From Multifurca ochricompacta (lineage: Eukaryota > Basidiomycota > Agaricomycetes > Russulales > Russulaceae): DNA of 64,000 bases. Below the pieces are notes generated by a model. It saw only the letters and a list, made by a program, of their open reading frames with translations. It was not told the DNA's origin and made no database searches. The position numbers and the translations under genes were made by a program. The stretch is from assembly GCA_022496185.1 (NCBI GenBank), contig WTXG01000001.1, positions 868,001 to 932,000 on the forward strand, written 5' to 3'. How positions within the stretch are numbered: the first letter of the stretch is position 1; every line of letters starts with the position of its first letter. Shown here piece after piece: positions 34,601-46,002 of this stretch.

Positions 34601-36976
34601 TCGTAATTGTCATATGCTTCTCATTCCTTTCTTTGAGACTCCTTTTAGTGAACGATAAATTTTTCCGTGGAAAGAATGCCCAAGAATGGTCTGAGGATAC
34701 AGTGGGTGCAAACCTTTCTGATCATGATGACGATGCGGTGTCAAGCAACGTCAAGTTGGAAACACGTTATTCCCCCAGGACAACCTCAACCATCAATTTG
34801 CTTGACGAGCGCGTGATTCCATACGACCTGATTTTGCGCTTGTTGGGACACATCTGCTTTCAGCAAGCCTACGCCAAATATTCCGCGGCTATCCTCATAT
34901 TCCTTCCAGGGATCGGAGAAATACGTCGCTTAAACGATCTTCTGGCTGAAGATGCCGGGTTCGGTTCCAGTCATAACTTTGTAATATATATTCTACATTC
35001 ATCTATTTCAAGCGAGAATCAGGGAGCAGTCTTTGATGTGCCTCCTCCGGGGATTCGCAAAATTGTACTAGGTCAGCGAATGCTCGCAGACATGTTTCGT
35101 GGCTGACGTGACTCTTAGCAACGAATATTGCTGAGACGGGAATAACTATTCCTGACATCACTTGCGTGATTGACTCCGGAAAGCACAAGGAGATGAGGTA
35201 ATCTTGTTTCATGAACACACACATTTATACGCACATTTATCTAACGAGTGGCAGATTTGACGAGAAACGACAATTTAGTCGTCTCGTGGAGACATATGTC
35301 GCGAAGAGCAATGCCGCACAAAGGAGGGGTAGATCAGGCAGAGTTCAGGAGGGCCTGTGCTTTCACCTCTTCACCAAGATTCGCCACGATACACAAGTAA
35401 GCCTATTCTGCGCTTTGGTTTGCAGAAGACATATCGTTCCTAGCTGGCCGACCAGCCTGATCCCGAGATCATGCGACTGAGTTTATCTGATCTTGCCCTT
35501 CGAATCAAAATCCTGAAGGTCGATTTGGGCTCGTCTATTGAGGATGTACTATCTCGAGCCCTCGACCCCCCATCCCCGCTAAACATCCAAAGGGCTGTGT
35601 CGGCACTAGTTGAGGTTTGTTCTAGTCGATACGTTAATTCTCACTTAGTAATCCTGTTATCTCAGGTCCGTGCACTGACACCTGACGAAGAGATCACTCC
35701 TCTGGGTCGTCTACTCAGTGCTCTGCCGACGGATGTCCACATCGGTAAATTCTTACTCATGGCCACCGTCTTTCGCTGTCTCGACCCTGCTCTCACAATT
35801 GCCGCAACTCTTAATTCGAAGTCTCCATTCCTTACCCCGTTCGGTCATGAAGAGGAGGCTGATCGGGCTAAGAGCTCGTTCCGGACAGGTTCGTGGGTGT
35901 TTCAGTCTGGAAGTTTCAATCAATGTCTCTCGCAGATAACTCTGATTTCTTGACGATGCATAATGCATTTGCAAGTTGGCGACGAGCTTCGTCCGACGTA
36001 AACATTGCGCGAAAGTTCTGTAGGTTGAATTTTCTAAGCCAGCAGGTGGGTTCCTTCTTTTCTCCGAACTGGACATTGTGCCATATATCCTTCCCCAGAA
36101 CCTACAGCAGATAGAAGAACTTCGACAGCAGTTTTTTGCGTAAGTCTTTGTCTCATTTCACACATGACTTCAATGACACATCTATATAGGTACTTAATTG
36201 ACGCAAAATTCATTGAGGCGGACAAGGCATTTGTGAAACAATTGTCACGGTACTATACCCCATGTCATTTGACGTACCCATTCTCATACTGTTTGTCGCA
36301 GAACACGGTTCAATCGATATCGGAGCAGATTTGTTATGTTACCACCAGAGCTCGATATCTATTCTGAGAATACAGCCCTCATCAATGCTGCTCTGACGGC
36401 GGGCTTATATCCAAAGATACTGAGCATAGACCAAGGACAGTTATACACTATAACCAATGCTCGGGCCGTTGCTTTTCATCCGTCGTCTGTCAACTTCAAC
36501 TTCAACTTCAAAAGAAAGCCCCAAGACTTTGGCGTGAATTTCCTTACCTTCTTTACAATAATGTTAGTTACCCTCTGCTATGAAAACAATAGCTACTCAG
36601 TGGGAATTTTACAGGCATTCAAAGAAATTATACGTATGGGAAACTGGACCTGTGGACGATGTTGCTCTGCTTTTGCTGTGCGGAGACTGCAATTTTAGAG
36701 TATGGCTCACACTCACTTCGCCTGCCGTTATTAAAGTTCTTGTAGCCCGTTTCAGACACGGCCTCCGTTGACCGCAAGATCAAGTTCCGCATTCCTGCGA
36801 AAGCCAACCTAGCTCTTAAATACCTTCGGAACCAACTGGCCATAGCATTGGGGGAACGTTTGGGAAATCAACCATCAACGGGGCTTCAAGAGAAATGGAT
36901 GGAGATGGCTCTCATTGTCCTTGGAAAATTAAGGCTTGAGCAAGACCGGAACGAGCAGACTATAGCGCGAAATTGA
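31611..36976 (+). CDS. DEAH-box RNA helicase, DHX29/DHX57 (YLR419W) type
   Basis: This large multi-exon helicase starts [24 protein letters not shown]-like segment follows ([20 protein letters not shown]), then an RWD-like region. Helicase motifs are [14 protein letters not shown] (Cys rebuilt across an intron), [20 protein letters not shown], the DEVH box in [20 protein letters not shown] (split by an intron), [36 protein letters not shown] and [20 protein letters not shown], where Ser replaces the usual Ala. The end has an OB-fold-like region and stops at 36974-36976. DHX29 relatives assist 48S ribosome scanning; DHX57 is less well understood. The C-terminal exons are short and some junctions are unverified. 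Confidence 0.9.
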
Positions 36977-37102
36977 TCAATTAGATCCACATGTTCCTGT
37001 AAACACAAATAACTACAAACAAAATACGCTGGATTGTTAAGGTTAGGGTTATACCAGCACCCGCGTCACCCGGCCCGCTAGCTAAGTTCTCACGTTAAAA
37101 AA

Positions 37103-38056
37103 ATGGATACGGATGACCACATCGTGAGCGTGCTGCCTATTCACCTCTCCAACAATCTCGCACCCAGTCTTCAATTGCATCAATATCCCTTACTTAACCG
37201 TTCGCTCGAAGTTCCCCCATCTGCCGCATTAAGTGGTAAACGCATCCGAGCTAGGTTGAAGCCTGCAACACGTCGCTTGGAAGTCCATGTCCCAGTTGAC
37301 CCTCGCCCTGAGGTGTGGAACGCCGAGAAGTCAAAGGAACTGGGGGGTGGAAGGTTGGAGGATGACAAGGAGAAGAATCAGGTTGATGATAGTAGATTAA
37401 GGGAAGGCGAAGAGTCTCGCTTATCCGAAGTTCGATTCAGGAGTGAAGAGATCCCACGCAGTGGGGCATACATGCTGGGTATTGTGCGAGATGGTGAGTC
37501 ACTTGTTTATTTTGTTTAAGTGAAGCCCACGACTACTCAGGCAGGTTGCATCTACATCCCTTCAATGAAACCTATCAATTCCGACCTACCCTAACCTATC
37601 TCGACGCTCTCAATCGGCGTTCTCGCGGAGCTGACTCTGCCTCAGATTCAGATGATGGACCACCACCTGACCCTGAAGAGGTCTCTCCAATTTCTGCCCC
37701 TCAAAAAATTAAGAGGCTTATTGCTGAAGCAAAAGAGGTCCAAGTTGCTGCCCGAAAGGCGGAGGAGAAAGGAGGCCAGAATCTGCAGGGGGGACTGTCC
37801 ACGATTCGAAGGGAGATGCTTATGGCCCTTCGAGCTGAGGAAGAGGAGGAATGGCAAGATCTCACTTATCATGGAATCGAGGTACGTTCGACTTAATGTT
37901 TCATTCAGTTTGTTCTCTTACATTAGAGATCTAAAGAGCGCAGAATCCAGGGAGGCATACGAAGCATTATTCTCTCAGACTCAAAGTGGAGAAGGAGAAA
38001 CACTCGAGTCGCAGTCGAATATGACGACATTTTTGAGTTCAATTCGTGGCCTTTGA
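37103..38056 (+). CDS. RNA polymerase III subunit RPC5 (Rpc37)
   Basis: RPC5 forms a TFIIF-like module with Rpc53 and acts in initiation and termination of tRNA and 5S transcription. The start DHIVSVLPIHLSNNLAPSLQ, LHQYPLLNRSLEVPPSAALS and KPATRRLEVHVPVDPRPEVW are family hallmarks. An intron joins GIVRDG to RLHLHPFNETYQFRPTLTYL. A Glu/Lys-rich middle and a short end (TTFLSSIRGL) follow, stop 38056. It starts 126 bp after the helicase stop on the same strand. Confidence 0.88.
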
Positions 38057-38181
38057 TTTTAAAATGTAAATTATATAATATTCAATTTGATCATGTGACT
38101 ATCAAATGGTGCAGAAACGCAACAGCCCCGCCCTCCCAGCAGCCCACCAGAAACGCAGAGACCGCACTCGAATCGAAATCT

Positions 38182-40865
38182 ATGCACAGCGCGACTGACA
38201 CAGAGACTGAAGGAGACTCTTCTCTCACCCCATCAATGTCTCCATCTTCAAGATTTACTTTCCAACTCGCAGCGAACGACTCGAGTTGCACGGAGGTGGA
38301 AGCAGCACTTCAGAATCTTCGAAATGTCGAATTGTGCCTTCTCACAAAGGTATCTAACATAGTCAGTTACCCCAAAACTGTTGTCTACCAATTATACAGG
38401 ATGTTGCATATGCCAATACTATCCGAAGGGCTTCCAGCACCGTGATGTGCGCCATTCGCGAATTAGCATCCCCGAATGAAAACAACCGTGATAGTCCGAT
38501 GGAGGTATTCAAAGCAATCAGTGGGTGCGCCGTTGATGCGTCCGAAATGATGTTGACCATTTGTTTACACCTAGCGAGTGAATCGTTCCTCTCCAAGCTT
38601 CTTGCATACAGGCGTGAATTCCTTTATGTCCCCGCTCTTTCAGCCTCTGTAGAAGGAACGTTTGTCTCATGTATAGACGTTATACTTGCAAACATTGCGG
38701 AAGCTTCCGCCTACATTGCTACAGACGCATCTGACATAGACGGGATGAAGGGTAGTCTTAGCAGACAAAAAGAATATGAATTGATCCGAGCTGCCTCCCA
38801 ATTACCTTGTAAGTCGGCTTGAATTCTGGCGCATCCTTTGCTGAGTGGTATCAGACAACTGGGCAGAAATGTTGGATCTCCTGACCTCGGACACTGCACC
38901 GTGTATGGTACTCCGATTGATTACGCGGCTCGCATTTGCCGCATATATTCTGCACCCACAGCTTTCCGGCAGGACGCCTCGAGTGGACGCGTCCGTCTTG
39001 AATGTGTAATGATGACTCCCGCGTTGACTTTGAGGGCACAGATTCGCACCAGATTGGATGACCAAGCTTATCAAAAATTATCTATCGAGGAGCTTTTTGG
39101 CGGAATGTGCCGACTTGGAATCTGGCTGGGGTCACCTTTCACATGAATGGCGACCCCTGGACAGGGTCATGTTCGCAATGATTGTGGTTTTGTGTTCTGT
39201 AGGTAGACCCATTTCGATGCTGGCGAGAATAACAACCTGAATAGGCGACGACAATGCCTGGAAGTAATTCAGTCGGGCAAGCTCCACGCGACTTCCTCCA
39301 GGTGTTCCCTCCAGAAGTTTTATATCTCATTCGTGCCGTCATGCATTCAGACCAAAATGCAACACCCGGAAGCGAGCCATTACCCTTCGCCCGCCCAGAT
39401 GGCGCTCAAATCTTACTTCTTTACTGGGGAGAAGTCGTGCCTTGGAGCTGGACGGTATGGAATGATCCGCGATTTGCGGATATTGAGTTGATAACCCAGC
39501 TGGTGCGTCTACATTAAACCCTTACCTTTTGGTATAGATGGTTGTAGATGGCTCACAGACAGCTTCGTGGATGTGTCATATGGACACTCCGTACATGCAT
39601 GTGCGATGGTTGCGGCCTCGTAATTGGCAGAAGATGCTCTTGTCCGCAGCAACTTCAAACTATCACGATACAGTTGTCGTGATGACAGTGCGCCTTTATT
39701 TCATTTAACAGCAACGGGTTCCGGTCCCAACAGATGTACCCAAGCAATTGCTAAACTTTATTGCCACGGTGCCACCCTACCAGAAGTTTGGGGGCAACTC
39801 GCCCATGTGGTTAAACCTACTGCTCCGAACCTGCTGGTCTACTGCCAAACTTATCGACCCTTTCCACTTTTGGCACGCCGCGGCGACGCCGATCCTTACG
39901 AAGTCCATGTGTTGTATACTCGTTGATTGTATGGCTGAAGGCACAGGCCTAGAAGGTACGAAGGGATGTGCATGGCCTTCATAGGTATCGTCTCACGCGT
40001 CCGACAGCCCAGGAGGCAATCATTGAAGCATTGACACATGTGGATGTGGATCAGTTTCACGCCGCCATAAGAGCACTGCAGCAATCACGATTTTTTTCAA
40101 CGTTGGATAATAGTGCGTGGTTTTTTATTGGGTGATTTTTCTGATCTCTGTTCAGCCATTGGAGCTCTGCAAAGGTATATCAATATGCTGAGTTCATCTT
40201 ATACTCGCCAATATTCTCGCTTAGGGTGATTTGTTCCGCCACTGAAACGCGGGCACCGTTAATATCGACTATGATACGCACGGTATGTCTGACGATGAAC
40301 TTCTTGACGCTGTGCTTTAGCGTTGCGCCCCGCCTCTGTCACGGAGTCTCCGTCTCGACCTTCCTCCATACAGTGGCCACATATGCATCTGAGCTCAATG
40401 CATCGTATCTCTCTTGTCCCCTTCTGACCGCCGTTTCTACCCTCGAGGGCACACGAGACAATACTTCGTCGGACAAGTCTGTAAATGCAGAAGTTGATAC
40501 AATACCGTGGGAGATCGCTCTGTCGTGTCCACGCTCGGACATTCTTGTGGCCTGTAAGCCCACGCATCTCAACGAGGAACTTGGGACTCATGTAGGGCGC
40601 AGCGTGCCTCGCATCTTGTGTATTAGCTGTGGAACATCTTGGAAGCCCCTGCACGTCTACTGCTGTTGAGATCTGGGACTACTTAAGAGATGTCCTATTA
40701 TTGATCCTTACAGAGCATTACGCGGGAGATGAAGCCCCTCTAAGCTTGCTTGTGGCTCCAACACTATGTGTGGCACTCCGTGTCTTACTGGGTCGAATTG
40801 GGGGCCGATTGGGTAATCCAGTTCCTGAGCTCTGGGCTGAAGACAATATTGATAGTGACTTATAA
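38182..40865 (+). CDS. Unknown intron-rich protein, probably helical-repeat
   Basis: I do not recognise this gene. The proposed ATG at 38182 gives MHSATDTETEGDSSLTPSMS. Joined segments include LQNLRNVELCLLTK with DVAYANTIRRASSTVMCAIR, then YNWAEMLDLLTSDTAPCMVL, RLITRLAFAAYILHPQLSGR, FPPEVLYLIRAVMHSDQN, YWGEVVPWSWTVWNDPRF, SWMCHMDTPYMHVRWLRP, NFIATVPPYQKFGGNSPMWL and RVLLGRIGGRLGNPVPELWA. The helical, Leu-rich composition suggests an alpha-solenoid. At least four introns are well supported, such as the one joining RRQCLE to VFPPEV (GTAATT to TCCAG). The 39900-40650 part could not be joined cleanly, so an extra frame error or a second gene is possible. Confidence 0.6.
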
Positions 40866-41397
40866 TCCGAAAAAGTGACCTGGACCTTGTGCTCCCCATG
40901 GACTAAAAATCTGTGCACGGAGCTCCTTGCGCTCCTTGAGGGAAAGGAAAACGGACATTCGAAAACACGAACAATTTTGAAGAGCCAACTCTCTTTAGTA
41001 GGAATGAAGTTAATAAGGATGGTAGGTGCCTTGGTTTAAATAAATTAAATCAATGTTAAATAGGAACGAACTGAACAGTTAGAGAATGAGAATGGAGGGA
41101 TAGGGATGGGAGAAGATGAGGAGATAATGGGAATGGGAATGGGCATGTGCATGGGAATGAAATCTGTATATTATAAAGGGCACATTGTTAGAATCGTGAG
41201 CGTGAGAAATTTAATTTGAATTTGAATTTGAATTTGAATTTGAATTTGAATTATGACATCAGACATCAAGCAAGCAAGTCCAGCCAGGTCAGGTCAGGTC
41301 ATCCTCTTCTCTTCATCTTCATCATCCACCCCATCTTCATCCTCATCCTCATCCATCGTCCATCATCCCTCATCTACTATTTCCCTCTCCTTCCTGC
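40866..41397. other. Intergenic region with simple repeats
   Basis: It contains GGGAAT-like purine repeats (41125-41160), a TTTGAA hexamer array (41214-41252) and CATC/TCATCC tracts (41300-41370). No gene is seen. It is probably the promoter and 5' UTR of the next gene. Confidence 0.6.
41214..41252. repeat. (TTTGAA)n hexamer repeat
   Basis: About six and a half nearly perfect copies of the unit TTTGAA, upstream of the next plus-strand gene. Confidence 0.9.
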
Positions 41398-42443
41398 ATG
41401 TCTCCCTATCGCCTTTCAAGTCAGAGACGCAGGTCGTTTTCGGTCTCTGCTTCAACTGTTCATGATCACCACTGTATTGATTTATGTCATCCTTCAAAAC
41501 GAGTCCACTCTCGCAAGGACTTGAATCGTCAGTGGGACCTCGACTCTTGGAGGCGGGGAAAGCGTCCCCGTACACAACAATTCACGGTATGTGCTGACAT
41601 TTCTAATTTGGCCGTGGCCACGCTCAGGCCAGCCTCAAGCCTTTTTCCGCGGCCCCCAATGATTCTGAGCTTACCCAAGAAGGAGAAGAGATCACACCGG
41701 AGCCCATATTACCACCCCGTTTCCCATCCACTTCTACTGCCTTCGACCTTAGACTGCCCAGCTCTCACCCATCGCATTTACAACCTAGTCACAAGTCAAG
41801 CCCACATTCTATATCCACCGACCAAGACCTTTCTGCCCTTCACTCTTACGCGTTCTGGGAGCTCCATCAAAGCATCAAGGAGGCTTCGGAAGGTTTTGTA
41901 CAGCGCATGCGCGATTGGGAGTCATCCCGCCCAGAACTCTCACGTCACGATCATCGATTCAGCGCTCATTTTACCTCACACCCACGCTCTCGCGGACGCG
42001 AATCATCTCCCCGAATATTGAGCCCTTTAGAGGCCACCTCTGAGGACGCTAATTTTGACTCTGACGATGATGACGTGCTAATCTTGTCTGACGAGATATC
42101 GCCTGTAGAAAGGATCCCATCTCTCTACTCTGCCAGTCCCGCGAAGAAGCGCGCACGCTCGCTCGGTGATATGGACTTGGACTCACCACAGATGACTCCC
42201 ACTATTCCACCAGCGCTCTCACATACCGTCGCTAGCTCTTCCACTTCATCACTCCTTTCACTTCTCTCCCCGCTCGTCGTACCTCCCTTGTCCACTCGAG
42301 AAGAGAAGGCTATCGCTGCATTGACTTTGGCGCTAGCCAACGGTGCCGCAGGACTCAATGACTATAGTGCAGTTCGGGAGGCACTTGGCGTCTCGGCGGC
42401 TGTTGCCGACGGCTCTTCCGAAGTTGGGGAGATGTGGCGGTAG
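41398..42443 (+). CDS. Uncharacterised disordered protein
   Basis: I cannot assign a known function. The first exon (MSPYRLSSQRRRSFSVSAST ... RQWDLDSWRRGKRPRTQQFT) is joined by a GTATGT donor and CTCAG acceptor to ASLKPFSAAPNDSELTQEGE. Next come SALHSYAFWELHQSIKEASE and GFVQRMRDWESSRPE, the only folded-looking helix. The rest is acidic and Ser/Pro-rich (DANFDSDDDDVLILSDEISP, KKRARSLGDMDLDSP), ending in a helical Ala-rich segment EEKAIAALTLALANGAAGLN. A basic start and acidic phosphosite-rich tail would suit a nuclear protein; that is inference. Another intron may lie within the first exon. Confidence 0.6.
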
Positions 42444-43091
42444 TCCAGGCCTAGAATTGACATGACAAGTTCATCAAACTCCCAGCCCCAGCCCCAGCCT
42501 CCGAAAAAAAAAACAAATGACCAAAAATGATCATTGCATCGTCCCCGCCCCATGGACAAAAAATAGTGAATGCACCATGAAACACATTACGCAAGCACCC
42601 TGCACATGCCCTTTCTTTCTCCCTTCCAGGGATTTTGATTCTTCACCATTTACACACGAATGTAATTTATGTCATTAGTGACCGAGTAGGGTGTATCTGA
42701 TGACCAGAGCACACATACGCTCAGCATGCGAGGTCGAATCGCATGGCTGCAAAAAGTTTCGTAATACTTTCCTTGTACTCTTTGGATTTGCATGACTGTC
42801 ATTTCGAGTGGCCAGTGAGAGTGAGACCATCTGCATAGAGGAAGTTGACGAGGATGTATCGTAAACGGTCGCAAACCTCGTTTCGCAAGATATTAGCAAC
42901 CCTGTTTCCATCGTGGCGCGTGGGATGCAAGCTGTGAGCGAGGACGCAGCAACCGGCGACAATTTGCTGCTTTCCAAACCAAGAATTACATGTAAAAAGT
43001 CCTACGGTGCATCTACTTGAGATACAGTTGCCGGGGAACAGACCAATTATGTATGTCCAGCCCAATGGACTGCATTGCAAAAGAACCCTAG
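42444..43091. other. Convergent intergenic region
   Basis: It lies between stop codons of the unknown protein and the J-protein. Minus-strand ORFs up to 100 codons occur but lack family resemblance and probably are chance. Confidence 0.45.
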
Positions 43092-44011
43092 TCAAGTGTA
43101 AGCGGCACCCAAAACCTTTAAGGCAAGAGCGCGCAAAATCTGCCGAAGTGTAGGTTAAATGTATTTCACGGTTGAATTACCTCCAAGATTTCCTGCGCAC
43201 CTCTGCCTTCTGCTCGCCGCCTAATTCAGTGAATACGGCCGCGACACTCTTTCCCTTTGCATCGCGGATAGCTCCAAGTCGATTGCCCGCATATGCACCC
43301 ACCATAAGGCCGGGAAAATTAGCAGTGATAAAGCCTAGGCCAGCACCACACGCTGCGCCCACCCAGGTCCACAATGGGAGATAGCGCTCGACTTCTGGCC
43401 GAAGAAGCTGGCAATGAAGGATGAGCCATTGTCATGCCTTTTTCCATCCAGGAGAAGAAGCAGGAAGAAAGAAACATACATCTTCGAATACATCGCCAAA
43501 GACGCGATCGGCATTTGGTCTTTGTCCCGATTGTTCGAAACCAGTTCCGGTCTGTTCTCCGGCCGAGCTGCTAAACATGTTGGCAAACCTGCGGAAAAAG
43601 TCGCTCGAGGCACTTGGGTCATTGGTCTTCTCGGAAGATGATCTACTTGAGGATAATCTATCGTATTCGCGGCGCCGTTGTGGGTCAGAGAGTACATAGT
43701 ATGCATCTGCCACAGCCTAAACGGACCCATGGGTCCATCCTTGAATGCTTGGGGAAGAAGATCACGGGCAGGTTGAGTCTCAAACCTGAAATTTCTCTGT
43801 AGCTGCTTTCTTCTCCTCGGCTGACGCATGGAATAGCCTGTCGGGATGCGTCCTAAAGACAAAAGAGAACGTAAATTCAACGCCGAATACATATGATTAG
43901 CTTGCTTGGAACCAACTTTAATGACGCATTTCTATATGCCTGCCTGATATCCTCAGTAGATGCATCCCTTTGAACGCTGAGGATATTATAATAATCAGGA
44001 AAGCTCGACAT
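43092..44011 (-). CDS. J-domain (Hsp40) co-chaperone
   Basis: The J domain activates Hsp70 partners. The ATG at 44009-44011 gives DYYNILSVQRDASTEDIRQA, then YRNASLK joined to THPDRLFHASAEEKKAA, which contains the essential HPD. AVADAYYVLSDPQRRREYDR completes helices III-IV. A Ser-rich, Phe-containing stretch follows (FFRRFANMFSSSAGEQ), then a Gly-rich hydrophobic segment VGAACGAGLGFITANFPGLM that may be membrane-associated, and the ending ILRALALKVLGAAYT. There is no zinc-finger region, so it is a type III J-protein. Confidence 0.9.
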
Positions 44012-44152
44012 AACAATGGCAAATGACAATGAGACAACGAGACGGAGACGGGGACGAGGACAAGGACAGGGAAGGGGCAGGTGAATGACATGACATCATC
44101 GTATCACATTATTTTTCATTTAACAGATAAAAGTAATTAATTAATTATATAA

Positions 44153-44973
44153 TTATATCACGTGTTCCGTCATCATCATAGCAACTGCCGCCAACAGACC
44201 TCCTAAGGAACCTTTCATGTTCAATGAGAGAGCGCTGTTGGGTGTCTTAGAGGGAGACGAGGAGCCAGATGACGTAGTCGTGGCTGTACCCTTCGACGCT
44301 TGAGCAGTCGATGATGCGGACAACGGAGCGGAGGAAGACAACGAAGCTCCTACAGCCTTCGCAGCCGCCTGGAAGGCGGCGAAAGAGTTGTTCGTCCCGT
44401 CAGCCCCAGCATTGACGGAGAAAACCATTCCTTTGCCGCAGTGGCTTGCCGCAGTAGACTCTCCCTGACGGCAGTACACCCAGATAGGATTTGTCTAAAA
44501 TTAGCCAACCCGTTAGCAAACACCAGTCAAGGGAATGCCAGAAGTCGGTAAATGCATACATCATTGACAGTGATGTTGAAAGTTGGTAAATCATAGGAAG
44601 TTCCGGTCGCCACTGGGTTGCTATTAAGGCACGTCAAGACAAGGGATGTTAGACCATTCAGAATGATTGAACGCACAATCCCGAGTCAAATCCGCCAGCC
44701 TTTTGCGCGCAGGGATTAACAAAGGTCGATTGGGTGACGGTGTGATTTTTGGGATTGAACGTAAACTGGACAGTATCTCCAACTGCCGCGGTCTAAGCAA
44801 GGCGCTGTCAGGTTCCATGGTTCCGGCTAAAGCAGGAAGCGATTGACTGACGATATTATTAGGAGAATAGACGACACTTCCAGTGGCATCGCCGACAGTA
44901 ACCTGCCAGACGTTCTGTGCAGCCGCCGAAGAGAATAGAATAATACTGCCGAGAACGCTACAGAGGGTAACAT
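44153..44973 (-). CDS. GPI-anchored cupredoxin-like serine-rich protein (apparent frameshift)
   Basis: Fungal extracellular serine-rich proteins of this type have one cupredoxin domain and a GPI tail. Seen are QNVWQVTVGDATGSVVYSPN, GDTVQFTFNPKNHTVTQSTF, NPCAQKAGGFDSGL, IWVYCRQGES and SHCGKGMVFSVNAG. The likely copper ligands His (NHT), Cys (VYC), His (SHC) and Met (KGM) are all present. A Ser/Thr/Ala linker and the hydrophobic end GSLGGLLAAVAMMM fit GPI attachment. The signal peptide seems to start at ATG 44971-44973 (MLPSVAFSAVLF) but is one base out of frame with SSAAAQN near 44945. A hidden upstream exon is the alternative. A TATA-like element sits about 60 bp before this ATG. Confidence 0.8.
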
Positions 44974-45027
44974 CACAAACAAGAGAAGAGGGGATCTCTG
45001 TGAAGGATGTCCATCACACGCGAATAA

Positions 45028-45037
45028 TTTATACCAA
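45028..45037 (-). promoter_or_regulatory. TATA-like element of the cupredoxin gene
   Basis: GTATAAATTA on the minus strand lies about 60 bp upstream of the proposed ATG at 44973, a normal distance for a fungal core promoter. Function is inferred. Confidence 0.4.
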
Positions 45038-46002
45038 ATACCAACCGAAAGAGAACTTGAAGCGATCAGTCACAAATCTGTCATTTTTTGAGACATCCGA
45101 AATGGCCGAGACCGAGGTCGGGAGGGGCACTGTAACTGCTGTGATCGACTTGGTTCCTCATTGCCATCCGTTCTTCATAACCACTAGCCACATCGGCCAC
45201 TGGATAAACAGACAACATGGATGCTATGTTCTGTTCGTCTTGTCGTATTCGTCAACAACTTTTGGATAGATGTGATGTGATGATAATGATGACGGTGATG
45301 GTGGTGTTGATGTTGTTGGTATTGTTGTGTTTATTGTTGTCGTCGTCGTCGTCGTCGTCGTCGTCCTTCTTCTTCCATTTCAACAACAAGAGTGAGACAA
45401 TTTAGCCTAATTGTAGAGTAAATTGGTATTGGTGTGGGTGCGCAAGTTGATCAAATCTGATCGGCCTTATAAGCATCAATCGGTTCATCACAATGAATGA
45501 AACAGGAAAACAGACACACACACAACTCGCACTCACTCCTACACCCAGGCATCGTATCCCAATCCCAATGAGTTTGTTACATTCGGTTCCTGTAGCAGAG
45601 ACCAAGTACCACACCAGTGGCCAGTGCCAATGCCAGTGCCAGACGTGGACAAGTGAGTGCAAGGGAATCTCTACGTGCGAAGGTGTGACGGCGACCTCCG
45701 CGCTCATATTAAATTAAATTACGGCCGTCAACAAATTTCAATTGTGGACCCCGCTCGCCAGGTATCTAAGGTGCCTGCGTGACAAGCGGAACTGATCTCG
45801 GGTTCTCACATACAGGTGTATCAATGTCGTCCCCAATCTGTTAATTTCTCGGTGGGCTAAGATCCATCCAACTAGTCGAGCACCACGCCACCAACTGTGG
45901 CAAATACTCGTGCCATTGGCACTCGAGTATATGTTGCTAGTGACGGAGTTAGAAGGTCCGGTGGGAGAGGTTTCTGTGGCAGCGTCATGGGCGAAACTGC
46001 GG
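45038..46002. other. Intergenic region with trinucleotide repeats
   Basis: This holds a GATG/GTTG-rich stretch and a GTC array, then CCAGTG-like short repeats near 45615-45645. No protein-like ORF is seen. Confidence 0.5.
45339..45365. repeat. (GTC)n microsatellite
   Basis: Nearly nine perfect GTC units follow a TTG-rich tract. Simple sequence. Confidence 0.9.

Noticed and set aside
41214..41252. TTTGAA array as a telomere-like repeat
   Set aside because: It is short, interstitial and not the fungal TTAGGG unit.
42650..43095. Overlapping minus-strand ORFs of 74-100 codons
   Set aside because: No homology-like features, no good splice links, and they lie in a convergent spacer.
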